A stretch of 14,706 bases of DNA from Asticcacaulis sp. (GCF_020217185.1 NZ_JAIWNX010000196.1:1-14706); one strand, 5' to 3'; numbered from the stretch's first letter, positions 1 through 6,494 are shown. A program made the numbers and translations. Notes: generated by a model not told the origin, from the sequence alone.

Positions 1-55
1 CCGGACGAATTTGTGAAAATGATACCGGAAACACCCATTTGCACGTCTGATCTGC

Positions 56-580
56 CTATCCGGCCAGCCTGTTCAGCAACGGCCACAGGTCGCTGTAGGG
101 AATGGCCAGCAGGCCCCCGGCACAGATGGCGACCCCATAGGGGATGTCCCCTTGCGGCTTGAGCAGGGTTTGCAGCCACTGAGGCAGGGTGGGGGTATAG
201 ATTTGCAGGAACTGCCGTGCCAGCAGCAGCAACAGGGTAAAGGCCCCGCCCACCAGAGCGGTGTAGGTCAGAAAGGCCAGAACGCCTTCCGGATGAAACC
301 ACAGGGCCGTCGCCGCGAGAAGTTTGGCGTCGCCACCGCCTAAAACCTTGAAGGCGAAGGCGGCAAAGCCCACAACGAGAATGCCCAAACCGATGCCGGT
401 ATGGAGGGCTATGCTGAGGGGTGACAGGCCCAGAAGCAGGGCGGCGGGAAAAAAGACGCCGGCAAGGATCAGGCTCAGGCGGTTCGGAATGGTCATCGAA
501 CGCAGGTCGCTGATGGCCGCCCAGACGAGACAGGCCGGATAGACGACGCAGAAGAGGGCGGGGATCAGAACGGCGGGCAT
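56..580 (-). CDS. cpaA: CpaA-type prepilin peptidase (A24 family)
   Basis: Inner-membrane aspartyl protease that removes the short leader of Flp prepilins and TadE-type pseudopilins for the Tad (type IVc) pilus. The 174-aa protein is almost entirely hydrophobic, with several membrane segments. Both catalytic aspartates of the A24 family are visible: D25 in ISDLRSMTIPN and D84 in the GxGD motif GGGDAK. A conserved IPYG stretch lies near residue 147. It has no zinc-binding N-terminal methylase domain, so it is the short CpaA/TadV form and not the long PilD form. It is the third gene after pilA and the second pilin on the same strand, 112 bp beyond the second pilin, and its substrates are those neighbours. 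The Shine-Dalgarno sequence before the ATG is weak. The family call is secure; the symbol follows the Caulobacter locus. Confidence 0.93.
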   Translation of the reverse strand: MPAVLIPALFCVVYPACLVWAAISDLRSMTIPNRLSLILAGVFFPAALLLGLSPLSIALHTGIGLGILVVGFAAFAFKVLGGGDAKLLAATALWFHPEGVLAFLTYTALVGGAFTLLLLLARQFLQIYTPTLPQWLQTLLKPQGDIPYGVAICAGGLLAIPYSDLWPLLNRLAG

Positions 581-692
581 CGGTCAGAGGCTCTCGATGG
601 CGATTTCACAGAGGCTCAGCCATAGACCGAACAGGGTTAAGAGAGTGTTTTACTGCAAATAGAGGCGATAAATTAAAGACCAGACCGCCGGT

Positions 693-869
693 TCAGTTTG
701 TCAGCGCGCCACCGATTTTGTCGCCGAGCGCTGTATAGTGTTCTTTCATGGAGTCGCCCCAGGCCAGTATAGCCGTCGATGCCACGAGAAAGATCAGGGC
801 CGCAATCAGGGCGTATTCAAGAGCGGTTGCGCCGGTCTCATCTGTCCAGAAGGTTTTGAGCGTGGGCAT
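693..869 (-). CDS. Second Flp/Fap-type pilin (minor or paralogous PilA)
   Basis: Small Flp-family prepilin of 58 aa, starting MPTLKTFWTDETG. The expected cleavage is after G13, giving a mature protein beginning ATALEYALIAALI, with Glu at mature position 5 and a single hydrophobic helix. The C-terminal part (WGDSMKEHYTALGDKIGGALTN) is polar and unlike that of the pilA product just upstream, so this is a diverged paralogue. I chose the ATG at 867-869, which has AGGA upstream. An in-frame ATG at 900-902 lies in the loop of a strong terminator hairpin and would be a poor start. It sits between pilA and cpaA, so CpaA is the likely processing enzyme. It could be a minor pilin or an alternative major pilin; the sequence does not say which. 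Confidence 0.88.
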   Translation of the reverse strand: MPTLKTFWTDETGATALEYALIAALIFLVASTAILAWGDSMKEHYTALGDKIGGALTN

Positions 870-882
870 CGGCGAGGTCCTG

Positions 883-917
883 AAAAAAAGGGCCGCAGAC
901 ATCGATCTGCGGCCCTT
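883..917 (-). terminator. Rho-independent terminator of pilA
   Basis: A perfect 12-bp stem (888-899 with 906-917) around the loop CATCGA is followed on the minus strand by seven Ts (883-889, partly inside the stem). It begins 27 bp after the pilA stop and ends just before the second pilin start. It should separate high pilA expression from lower read-through into the second pilin and cpaA. Confidence 0.9.
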
Positions 918-943
918 CGCCTGGGTTGCTAAACCGCGGTCAA

Positions 944-1108
944 TTAGCCGACGGCGTCTTTGATTTCGGTGAACTTGGCTTCCAGGTTGGTGCCGATGGT
1001 GGTCAGCACGCTGATCAGGACGACGGCGATCAGGGCGGCGATCAGGCCGTATTCGATAGCCGTGGCGCCCGATTCGTCTTTAGCAAAGTTCTTGATGAGG
1101 TTGGTCAT
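944..1108 (-). CDS. pilA: Major Flp pilin PilA
   Basis: Subunit of the Tad (Flp) pilus fibre. The gene encodes only 54 aa: a positively charged leader MTNLIKNFAKDESG, cleavage expected after G14, then mature ATAIEYGLIAALIAVVLI with Glu at mature position 5, which is the Flp pilin signature. A short polar tail ends EIKDAVG. The start ATG (1106-1108) has GGAG about 7 bases upstream, and a GANTC site (GAGTC, 1111-1115) lies between the two. A terminator follows directly. The upstream region is AT-rich and holds two CtrA-like boxes; pilA is a known CtrA target in Caulobacter crescentus, so similar cell-cycle control is likely here (inference). It resembles Caulobacter PilA closely in the leader and hydrophobic core. 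Confidence 0.95.
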   Translation of the reverse strand: MTNLIKNFAKDESGATAIEYGLIAALIAVVLISVLTTIGTNLEAKFTEIKDAVG

Positions 1109-1136
1109 GAGAGTCTCCATTAGAGTAGTATGCTAA

Positions 1137-1188
1137 GCAAGTGAGGTTTAACTTCGGACCGGGGTGGTGAGTTGTTTGGCTCACTTGC
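1137..1188. repeat. 9-bp inverted repeat in the pilA leader
   Basis: GCAAGTGAG at 1137-1145 is matched by its exact complement CTCACTTGC at 1180-1188, with 34 bases between. A short inner AACT/AGTT pair could extend the fold. It lies 29-80 bp upstream of the pilA start, so it could be an operator or an mRNA leader hairpin. Function unknown. Confidence 0.5.
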
Positions 1189-1265
1189 TCCCGAACACGA
1201 ATGCAGAATATGTGATCGCAATTAATATGAAGTAAACAATGGAAATTTTATGAGATTTTTCTATA

Positions 1266-1299
1266 GTTAATAATGATTTACTGTAAATTTTCGTTAAGG
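1266..1299. promoter_or_regulatory. Two facing CtrA-like boxes
   Basis: TTAA-N7-TTAC at 1267-1281 on the plus strand (GTAA-N7-TTAAC on the minus strand) abuts, one base away, TTAA-N7-TTAC at 1283-1297 on the minus strand. Each matches the CtrA consensus TTAA-N7-TTAAC with one mismatch. Together they form a near-symmetric pair about 160-190 bp upstream of pilA and of the CpaC-like gene. The region is AT-rich, so chance matches are possible. Confidence 0.45.
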
Positions 1300-1484
1300 T
1301 TAATTCTTATAAACGATGTTGTATATTGAAATTTGGTCAAATTTTTTTTCATTAATATTGCGTTCAGCATTTTTAAACATATCTTGTTTACCTGTGTTCC
1401 TAACCTGAAGCTCATATTCCTGAGGCAGGCTGGAAGCTGCGCCGGGGGCACAATCGTCCAGCGCCTTTGCAGATGGAGGCAAAG

Positions 1485-1913
1485 ATGACGAAACAGATGA
1501 TAATGGCCGCGTGTCTGGCTGTGGCGGCGCTTTTACCCGTCGGTGCGGCCGAAGCCGCCAGCAAGATCGTGGTCGAAAAAAACCACAGCGCACGGGTGGT
1601 CCTGCCGGCACCTGCCGGATCGGTGATCGTCGGAAATCCCGATGTGGCCGATGTGACCGTCGTCGATTCGCGCACTATATATATAATCGGTCGGGGCTTT
1701 GGCCGGTCTTCGGTTTCGGTCACCGACAGCACGGGCCGCAATATTTTTGACGCCGATGTGATGGTGGGCACACCGGTCGAGGGGGGCGTCACCGTTTATA
1801 AGGGCATGAAATCCAGCACCCTGATCTGTGGTCGTACCTGCATCGAGCAGACCGACGGGATGCAGTCGTCTTCCACCCCCGCGCCGGCACCGCCACCTAC
1901 CCCGGCGAGTTAA
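1485..1913 (+). CDS. Secreted protein with the CpaC-type pilus-assembly N-terminal domain only
   Basis: A 142-aa exported protein. Residues 1-24 form a signal peptide (MTKQMIMAACLAVAALLPVG..., cleavage likely after AEA). Residues about 28-95 match the N-terminal domain that precedes the secretin core in CpaC/RcpA proteins, with the typical GNPDVADVTVVD and a following IIGRGFGRSSVSV stretch. The secretin pore domain is absent; a Cys pair (C115, C119) and a Pro/Ala/Ser tail follow instead. The start at 1485 was chosen because GGAGG lies five bases upstream; an in-frame ATG at 1467 lacks this. It heads a plus-strand group with two TadE-like genes, so a role in the outer-membrane or periplasmic part of the Tad pilus is likely, but its exact function is unknown. 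Confidence 0.85.
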   Translation: MTKQMIMAACLAVAALLPVGAAEAASKIVVEKNHSARVVLPAPAGSVIVGNPDVADVTVVDSRTIYIIGRGFGRSSVSVTDSTGRNIFDADVMVGTPVEGGVTVYKGMKSSTLICGRTCIEQTDGMQSSSTPAPAPPPTPAS

Positions 1914-1987
1914 TCCTCCAATTTAACCCCCTGTTGACTCCCTCTCGTTTAGGATGTGGACACAGTTCTTTTGATGGGACGGACAGG

Positions 1988-2578
1988 GTGCGCAGACTGC
2001 TGACCAAAACCGCGATTTTTCGCCGCCGCCCCGGAGCGCATGGCGAAAGCCGTTTCACACGTTTCGCAACGCGTGCCAGATTTGGCCTATGGCGTGACCG
2101 CCGGGGTTCGACCGCGGTGGAATTTGCCGTTATTGCCCTGCCCTTTTTTGGTTTGATCATGGGCTGCCTCGAACTGGCGATCGTGCTGGTTGCCGGCGTG
2201 TCGCTCGATCTGGCCGCCAGCAAGGTGTCGCGTGAGTTGCGGACCGGCCAGTCCACCAAGCCGACCACGTCCAGCGCCTTCATTACCAAGGTCTGCGCGG
2301 AAATGGCGTGGCTGGGGTCGGATTGCACATCCAAGATGCGCGCCGATGTCCGCACCTTCACCAATTTCAAAATGGTAACCGAAGCCCCCAACGTCATCGT
2401 GAACGGTGAATTCACCAACCTGCAATATACGGCAGGGGGCAGCAGCCAGATCCAGCTGGTGCGCGTCTATTATCCCTGGCGGGTCGTTTCGCCGTTTATG
2501 AAGCCCGGTCTCGGCGCTCTGAGCAGCGGGGAAATGGTTGTCTCCTCCACCATCGTTTTCAGAAACGAGCCCTTCTGA
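1988..2578 (+). CDS. TadE-like pilus assembly protein (pseudopilin)
   Basis: Single-pass membrane protein of the TadE/TadG-like family, about 196 aa. The signature is a prepilin-like site: RRG then STAVEFAVIALPFFGL, with Glu at mature position 5, followed by a membrane helix and an extracytoplasmic domain rich in beta-type sequence. Cleavage by CpaA after G40 is expected. The start is uncertain. I use GTG 1988; the frame is open back to a TTG at 1934 with no ribosome site, and no start codon lies closer to the motif. The leader is therefore unusually long and basic. The stop overlaps the next start (TGATG), so translation is probably coupled to the second TadE-like gene. Confidence 0.85.
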   Translation: MRRLLTKTAIFRRRPGAHGESRFTRFATRARFGLWRDRRGSTAVEFAVIALPFFGLIMGCLELAIVLVAGVSLDLAASKVSRELRTGQSTKPTTSSAFITKVCAEMAWLGSDCTSKMRADVRTFTNFKMVTEAPNVIVNGEFTNLQYTAGGSSQIQLVRVYYPWRVVSPFMKPGLGALSSGEMVVSSTIVFRNEPF

Positions 2579-3132
2579 TGCTGAGATGTCTGGGTAAACA
2601 CCTGCGGTTTGGCCTCCGGGCGCAAGGCGGTACGGCGGCGGTGGAATTCGCCCTGATCGCGCCGGTTCTCATTGTCATCTACTGGGGGCTGGCCGATCTC
2701 AGCCTCGGTCTGATGGCCAGTCGCCGCACGTCGCACCTGGCCGCCAGCATGGGGGACCTGGTCGCGCAGTCCGAAAGCCTGACTCAGGCCAATGTGGACG
2801 ATATTTTTGAAATCGGCAGCAGTATTCTTGATCCCTTTCCCGCCGGGACCAAGTTACATATGCGTATCTCCAGTGTAACGCGCAACGCGACCACCGGCGT
2901 TATCGCGGCGGACTGGACACCGGCTCCGAGCAAAAACTGGCAGGGCACCCTACCGTTTGATACCAAAGGCCTGACCACGGATCAGTTGCCTGCGGGCCAG
3001 ACCCTGATCGTCACCGAGGTCATCTACGACTTCACGCCGCCGATCGGTAAGTTCCTGCCCATCAATACGACGTTCAAATCGACGACCTACCATCATCCGC
3101 GGTCGGGCAGTCAGATCCCGTTGAAACCTTAA
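2578..3132 (+). CDS. TadE/TadF-like pilus assembly protein (pseudopilin)
   Basis: A 184-aa TadE-family protein. The leader MLRCLGKHLRFGLRAQGG is followed by TAAVEFALIAPVLIVIYWGL; cleavage is expected after G18, with Glu at mature position 5 and one membrane helix. The rest is a non-cytoplasmic domain. Its ATG overlaps the stop of the preceding TadE-like gene by one base, so the two are translationally coupled and probably act as a pair, as TadE and TadF do in other Tad systems. Its TAA stop shares the four bases TTAA (3129-3132) with the stop of pabB on the opposite strand. No terminator is seen between the two genes. Confidence 0.87.
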   Translation: MLRCLGKHLRFGLRAQGGTAAVEFALIAPVLIVIYWGLADLSLGLMASRRTSHLAASMGDLVAQSESLTQANVDDIFEIGSSILDPFPAGTKLHMRISSVTRNATTGVIAADWTPAPSKNWQGTLPFDTKGLTTDQLPAGQTLIVTEVIYDFTPPIGKFLPINTTFKSTTYHHPRSGSQIPLKP

Positions 3133-4523
3133 TATCTGCGCTCCAGCACCTGTCGGAACAGGGACAGCTTGGTTTCGGTTTCGCGGCGTTCATCGGCCGG
3201 ATCGGAGTCGGCGACAATGCCGCCACCCGCACTGACCCTTAAGTGCCATTGGCCCCTTTCGTCGCGTTCACAGGCGGCCGTGCGGATCAGCACATTCGAG
3301 TCCATGGCACCCGACGCATCGACCCAGAACAGCGAGCCACAATAGGGACCGCGCGGCGCCTCCAGCGCCTGAATGACCTTCATGGCCTGCACCTTGGGCG
3401 CACCGGAAATCGAGCCGGGCGGGAAGGTGGCCAGCAGCACATCGGCGGCTGTGTGCCCGGCTTTCAGTTGCGCGGTGACGACGGACACCAGATGATGCAC
3501 ATTGGGATAAGATTCCAGCGCGTTCAGGGCTTCGACGCGCACCGAGCCGACCTCGGCGACCTTCGACAGGTCGTGACGCATCAGATCGACGATCATCAGG
3601 TTTTCGGCGCGATCCTTGGCGCTGTTCAGCAGTTCCTGACCCAGCTCTGAGTCAGTCTGCGGCGTGTGCCCGCGTGGGCGCGTGCCCTTGATCGGACGGG
3701 TTTCCATGCGCCCGTCGGCCTCAAGACGGATAAAACGTTCCGGGCTGTTCGACACCACGGCGCGGTCGCCAAAGCGCACAAAGGCGCCGAAAGGACTGGC
3801 CCCCGCTTCGGCCAGCGCCTGTAAAATGTGATCGGGCGCGAGGCCGGGTTTCAGAGCGCCGCGCCAGCCGCGCGCCAGATTGGCCTGAAACAGGTCACCG
3901 GCATGGATTTGCGCCACCAGCGTCGCCACCTTCGCCTCAAACTCGGCGTCCGGTGTTTCGCTGAGCAATGGGCTGTCCATCAAGGCGGCGGGTCGGGGCG
4001 GGGACGCCACGGTTTCGACCTGCGCCGCCAAGGCCTCGGCCCGCTGTCGCGCCGCTTCGGGCGTTGTGCCGCGCCCCAGTACCAGCCGCCGCTTCTGATG
4101 CAGGTCGAAAGCGAGAACCGCCGAAAAGCGCATCAGCACCAGTTCGGGCCACGGTTCAGCCCCCAACTCAAACGCACGCGGCGGCAGGTTTTCCAGCCGC
4201 GGGCCCAGCTCAAACCCGGCCAACCCGATCAGCCCGCCGGTAAAGGGCGGCAAATCCGCGATGTCGTTACCGTGGACATGGGTGTTACCCAACGCCTGCG
4301 CACAGGCCGTGCGCAACACCTCTTCCGGGTGGCGCGCATCGTCAAAGGCAAACACCTCTGTGTCATCGGGTGCCACACACAGCCACGACCAGCGCCCCAG
4401 CGCCCCGCCATCGGACAGGAAACCGGCGCAGCGCTCCGACCTCAGCACGCTGCCGAAAAAGGCTTCGGGCGGCCGGTAGGGCAAGGAGAGGATATGCAGA
4501 TGCTCAGGAAACGGGGGCGTCAT
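3129..4523 (-). CDS. pabB: Aminodeoxychorismate synthase component I
   Basis: Converts chorismate, with ammonia from a glutamine amidotransferase partner, to 4-amino-4-deoxychorismate for p-aminobenzoate and folate synthesis. At 464 aa it has family length. The chorismate-binding domain fills about residues 190-460. The motif PIKGTRPRG (277-285) carries the lysine (K279) typical of PabB, where anthranilate synthase TrpE has PIAGT; this argues for PabB over TrpE. Other family motifs are DLMRHDLSK (313-321), FPPGSISGAPKVQAM (367-381) and AGGGIVADS (432-440). There is no fused amidotransferase or lyase domain and no pabA or pabC next to it, so partners must be encoded elsewhere. A stop lies in frame nine bases before the ATG, which supports that start. 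It converges on the TadE-like operon with a 4-base overlap. Confidence 0.93.
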   Translation of the reverse strand: MTPPFPEHLHILSLPYRPPEAFFGSVLRSERCAGFLSDGGALGRWSWLCVAPDDTEVFAFDDARHPEEVLRTACAQALGNTHVHGNDIADLPPFTGGLIGLAGFELGPRLENLPPRAFELGAEPWPELVLMRFSAVLAFDLHQKRRLVLGRGTTPEAARQRAEALAAQVETVASPPRPAALMDSPLLSETPDAEFEAKVATLVAQIHAGDLFQANLARGWRGALKPGLAPDHILQALAEAGASPFGAFVRFGDRAVVSNSPERFIRLEADGRMETRPIKGTRPRGHTPQTDSELGQELLNSAKDRAENLMIVDLMRHDLSKVAEVGSVRVEALNALESYPNVHHLVSVVTAQLKAGHTAADVLLATFPPGSISGAPKVQAMKVIQALEAPRGPYCGSLFWVDASGAMDSNVLIRTAACERDERGQWHLRVSAGGGIVADSDPADERRETETKLSLFRQVLERRY

Positions 4524-4579
4524 TGGTGTTCACGGCGGGCGGCTTCAACTCTCACGGCAACTTGATTCGCCCGTTAAGC

Positions 4580-4721
4580 CATTGAGGATCATTATGATTG
4601 CAGGTTTCGCCACACAAGCCTGTCTTTTTAGACACTCTCTGGCATGTATGACGAGTGGCCTATGGATGGAGGTCCATGAGATGTATCCTGACGCCCGGTG
4701 CGACGCATCGGGCGTTTTTTT
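4580..4721 (+). ncRNA. Possible small RNA ending at an orphan terminator
   Basis: A convincing plus-strand terminator at 4691-4721 has no plus-strand gene before it: pabB upstream is on the other strand and starts at 4523. The 100-140 bases before it contain a hairpin ATGGA/TCCAT (4662-4666 with 4673-4677) that shows GGAGG in the loop. That arrangement would fit a small RNA or a leader peptide transcript. I could not find a convincing promoter, and the start given is a guess. It matches no RNA family I can recognise. Confidence 0.25.
4691..4721 (+). terminator. Strong rho-independent terminator, plus strand
   Basis: ACGCCCGGTGC pairs with GCATCGGGCGT (4691-4701 with 4705-4715), 11 pairs with one G-T wobble around a three-base loop GAC, followed by T7 (4715-4721). 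There is no T-run on the other strand, so it works for plus-strand transcripts only. Confidence 0.8.
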
Positions 4722-4782
4722 CAGGTCTTATACGCGCTCTGCCCGTGTGCGGATGCAACAACCCCCGCCCAAATAAAGGATA

Positions 4783-4905
4783 CCAACGGCCGAAGATGCT
4801 GACCGCATCCGGCCGTTGGACACACGAGACTGTCTCATATGTGTCAGTGAGATGAGACCGTCTCGAAAGGCATACCAAGAGCCATTTTCAATGACTCTCG
4901 GTATG
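4783..4905 (-). repeat. Three-hairpin intergenic repeat, copy A
   Basis: Read on the minus strand, downstream of ctpA, three stems follow each other. The first (4905-4871) has 16 pairs including two G-T wobbles and a three-base loop GAA. The second (4865-4825) has 13 of 14 pairs and a 13-base loop CTCACTGACACAT. The third (4819-4783) has 10 plus 5 pairs with a two-base bulge TT and loop GGTCA. Five-base linkers separate them. The same element, in the other orientation, occurs at 14589-14706. It has one GANTC site at 4893-4897. It carries no T-run after the last stem, so it is not an ordinary terminator. It begins 15 bp after the ctpA stop. Confidence 0.92.
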
Positions 4906-4920
4906 ATGCGGGGGTGTCGC

Positions 4921-6384
4921 TTACTTCGGTTGCGCCGAGCTTGAGGATGACGACGACGAAGCGGTCGCCGTATTGGGAGCCGCCGCCGGGGCTGGTTTGG
5001 CCGGACCGGCCTTGGTCTTGCCCGCAAAGCGCTCGCTCGGCGTATCGACCAGATCGGACATGGCCAGCTTGAGGCCGCGCGGGTGCGCCGCCGCCATCTT
5101 CACGTCGCCGCCATAGTTCAGCACGTCGATGGCGCGCGCCAGTTGGAAGTCACCGGTTTTGACGTCGTAGGAATCCGGCGGCACTTCGGACACGACGTGC
5201 GCTTCCTGACGCTTCTTGCCCTCATCGGCATCCAGCGCGTTCTTGTAATCGGCTTCCGAGAAGGAATAGGCGCGGTTGGCGATCACCTTGGCCTGATCGC
5301 GCGATTGCGCCACTTCCAGATCGGGCTCGATGCCCGTCTTCTGGATCGAGCGGCCCGACGGCGTGTAATAGCGCGCAATGGTCATCTTCACCGCGCGGTT
5401 TTCGCCCAGATTGATGACGCTCTGCACCGAACCCTTGCCAAAGGTGGTCAGGCCGACGGTTGAGGCCCGCTTGTGATCCTGAAGCGCGCCTGCAACGATT
5501 TCCGCCGCCGAAGCCGTACCCGGATTGGTCAGAACCACGATCGGCTTGCCGTTCATGATGTCGCCCTTATGGGCCTGATAGCGGGTGATGTCGTCGGGCT
5601 TGCGCCCACGCTGCGACACCACTTCGCCACCTTCGAGGAACAGGTCGGCGACGCCCACCGACTGATCGAGCAGACCGCCGGGATTGTTGCGCAAATCGAG
5701 GATCAGCCCCTTCATCTGCGGGTTCTTCGTGCGCAGATCGCTCAGCGCCTCATAGGATTCGCGCGCCGTATTCTCGTTGAAGTTCGAGATGCGCAGATAG
5801 CCGTAAGCGCCTTCCATGCGCGCCTTGACCGACTTCACATTGATGATTTCGCGCTTCAGCTTGACGTCGAACGGCTCGTCCTTGCCTTCGCGGTAGATGG
5901 TCAGCGTCAGGTCCGTCTCCGGCGTCCCCTTCATCTTGGAGACGGCCTCGTTCAGGCGCATCCCCAGAATCGAGGTGCCGTCGATGGCGGTGATAAAGTC
6001 ACCCGACTGGATACCCGCCTTCATGGCCGGGGTGTCGTCCATCGGGGTGACCACCTTCACCGCGCCGTCTTCGGACTGCACCTCAAGGCCGATGCCGCCA
6101 TAGGCGCCCTTGGTGCGTTCCTGAAGGTCGGTGAAATCATCCGCCGACAAGTAGTTGGAATGCGGATCGAGCGAGGACAGCATCCCCTGAAGCGCGGCTT
6201 CAATCAGCTTCTTGTCGTCCACCTCGACCACATAGTTCTGCTTGACCAGCGCCACGACGTCGCCAAACAGCTCAAGCATTTCATAGGTATCGGACTTGGG
6301 CGAAAAGGCCGGCTGATTGGCGTAGGCCACCGCACCAATGCTCAGGGCCAGAGCGGCGACGCCGCCCAGGAAATAATTTCTCAT
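4921..6384 (-). CDS. ctpA: C-terminal processing protease CtpA (S41 family)
   Basis: Exported serine protease with a Ser-Lys dyad that cleaves periplasmic proteins near their C termini; members of the family act on cell-wall enzymes and envelope proteins. The 487-aa product has an N-terminal signal or anchor (MRNYFLGGVAALALSIGAVAYA), a PDZ domain at about 100-170 (YGGIGLEV...), and the protease core with S292 in NPGTASAAE and K317 in TFGKGSVQ, the usual 25 residues apart. The motif LDLRNNPGGLL (244-254) is typical of the family. The last 30 or so residues are Ala/Pro/Ser-rich, including eight serines in a row. I chose the ATG at 6384 because AGAGGA lies just before it; a frame extension to 6429 lacks such a site and would put 15 residues before the signal peptide. 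It follows envC by 110 bp. Confidence 0.94.
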   Translation of the reverse strand: MRNYFLGGVAALALSIGAVAYANQPAFSPKSDTYEMLELFGDVVALVKQNYVVEVDDKKLIEAALQGMLSSLDPHSNYLSADDFTDLQERTKGAYGGIGLEVQSEDGAVKVVTPMDDTPAMKAGIQSGDFITAIDGTSILGMRLNEAVSKMKGTPETDLTLTIYREGKDEPFDVKLKREIINVKSVKARMEGAYGYLRISNFNENTARESYEALSDLRTKNPQMKGLILDLRNNPGGLLDQSVGVADLFLEGGEVVSQRGRKPDDITRYQAHKGDIMNGKPIVVLTNPGTASAAEIVAGALQDHKRASTVGLTTFGKGSVQSVINLGENRAVKMTIARYYTPSGRSIQKTGIEPDLEVAQSRDQAKVIANRAYSFSEADYKNALDADEGKKRQEAHVVSEVPPDSYDVKTGDFQLARAIDVLNYGGDVKMAAAHPRGLKLAMSDLVDTPSERFAGKTKAGPAKPAPAAAPNTATASSSSSSSSAQPK

Positions 6385-6494
6385 ATAGTCCTCTTTGGAG
6401 CTTCCTGGCTCCGTAATGGCCACCCGCAAACCTGCGGTGGCACAGACGCTTACTACCCATACTACAGGCTTTTAATGTGGCGTAAACAGGGCCT

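Larger units (their letters stand above)
1109..1484. other. AT-rich divergent promoter region between pilA and the CpaC-like gene
   Basis: This 376-bp stretch has no credible gene. It is much richer in A+T than the rest of the window, especially at 1200-1380. It holds an inverted repeat near pilA, the paired CtrA-like boxes at 1266-1299, and must carry promoters for both directions. I could not place -35/-10 elements with confidence. Confidence 0.7.
4524..4920. other. Intergenic region between pabB and ctpA
   Basis: These 397 bp hold no firm protein gene. In order they contain the pabB upstream region, a weak hairpin with a short T-run (4601-4630), a small hairpin with GGAGG in its loop (4662-4677), a strong plus-strand terminator (4691-4721) and repeat copy A (4783-4905). 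A 31-codon frame at 4681-4776 has GGAGG eight bases upstream but runs through the terminator, so I do not call it a gene. Confidence 0.7.

Noticed and set aside
637..652. Possible CtrA box before cpaA (TTAA-N7-TTTT)
   Set aside because: Two mismatches in the second half-site; too weak to call.
870..902. Longer start for the second pilin at 902
   Set aside because: The ATG lies in the loop of the pilA terminator and adds 11 residues before a normal prepilin leader.
3129..4523. Reading the chorismate enzyme as anthranilate synthase TrpE
   Set aside because: The motif is PIKGT with the PabB lysine, not PIAGT as in TrpE, and no trp genes are adjacent.
4588..4598. ATCATTATGAT near-palindrome resembling half a Fur box
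   Set aside because: Too short and imperfect against the Fur consensus, and no iron-related gene lies nearby.
4681..4776. 31-codon frame with GGAGG upstream
   Set aside because: It runs through a strong terminator hairpin and T-run and has no recognisable sequence; kept only as an alternative reading of the small-RNA candidate.
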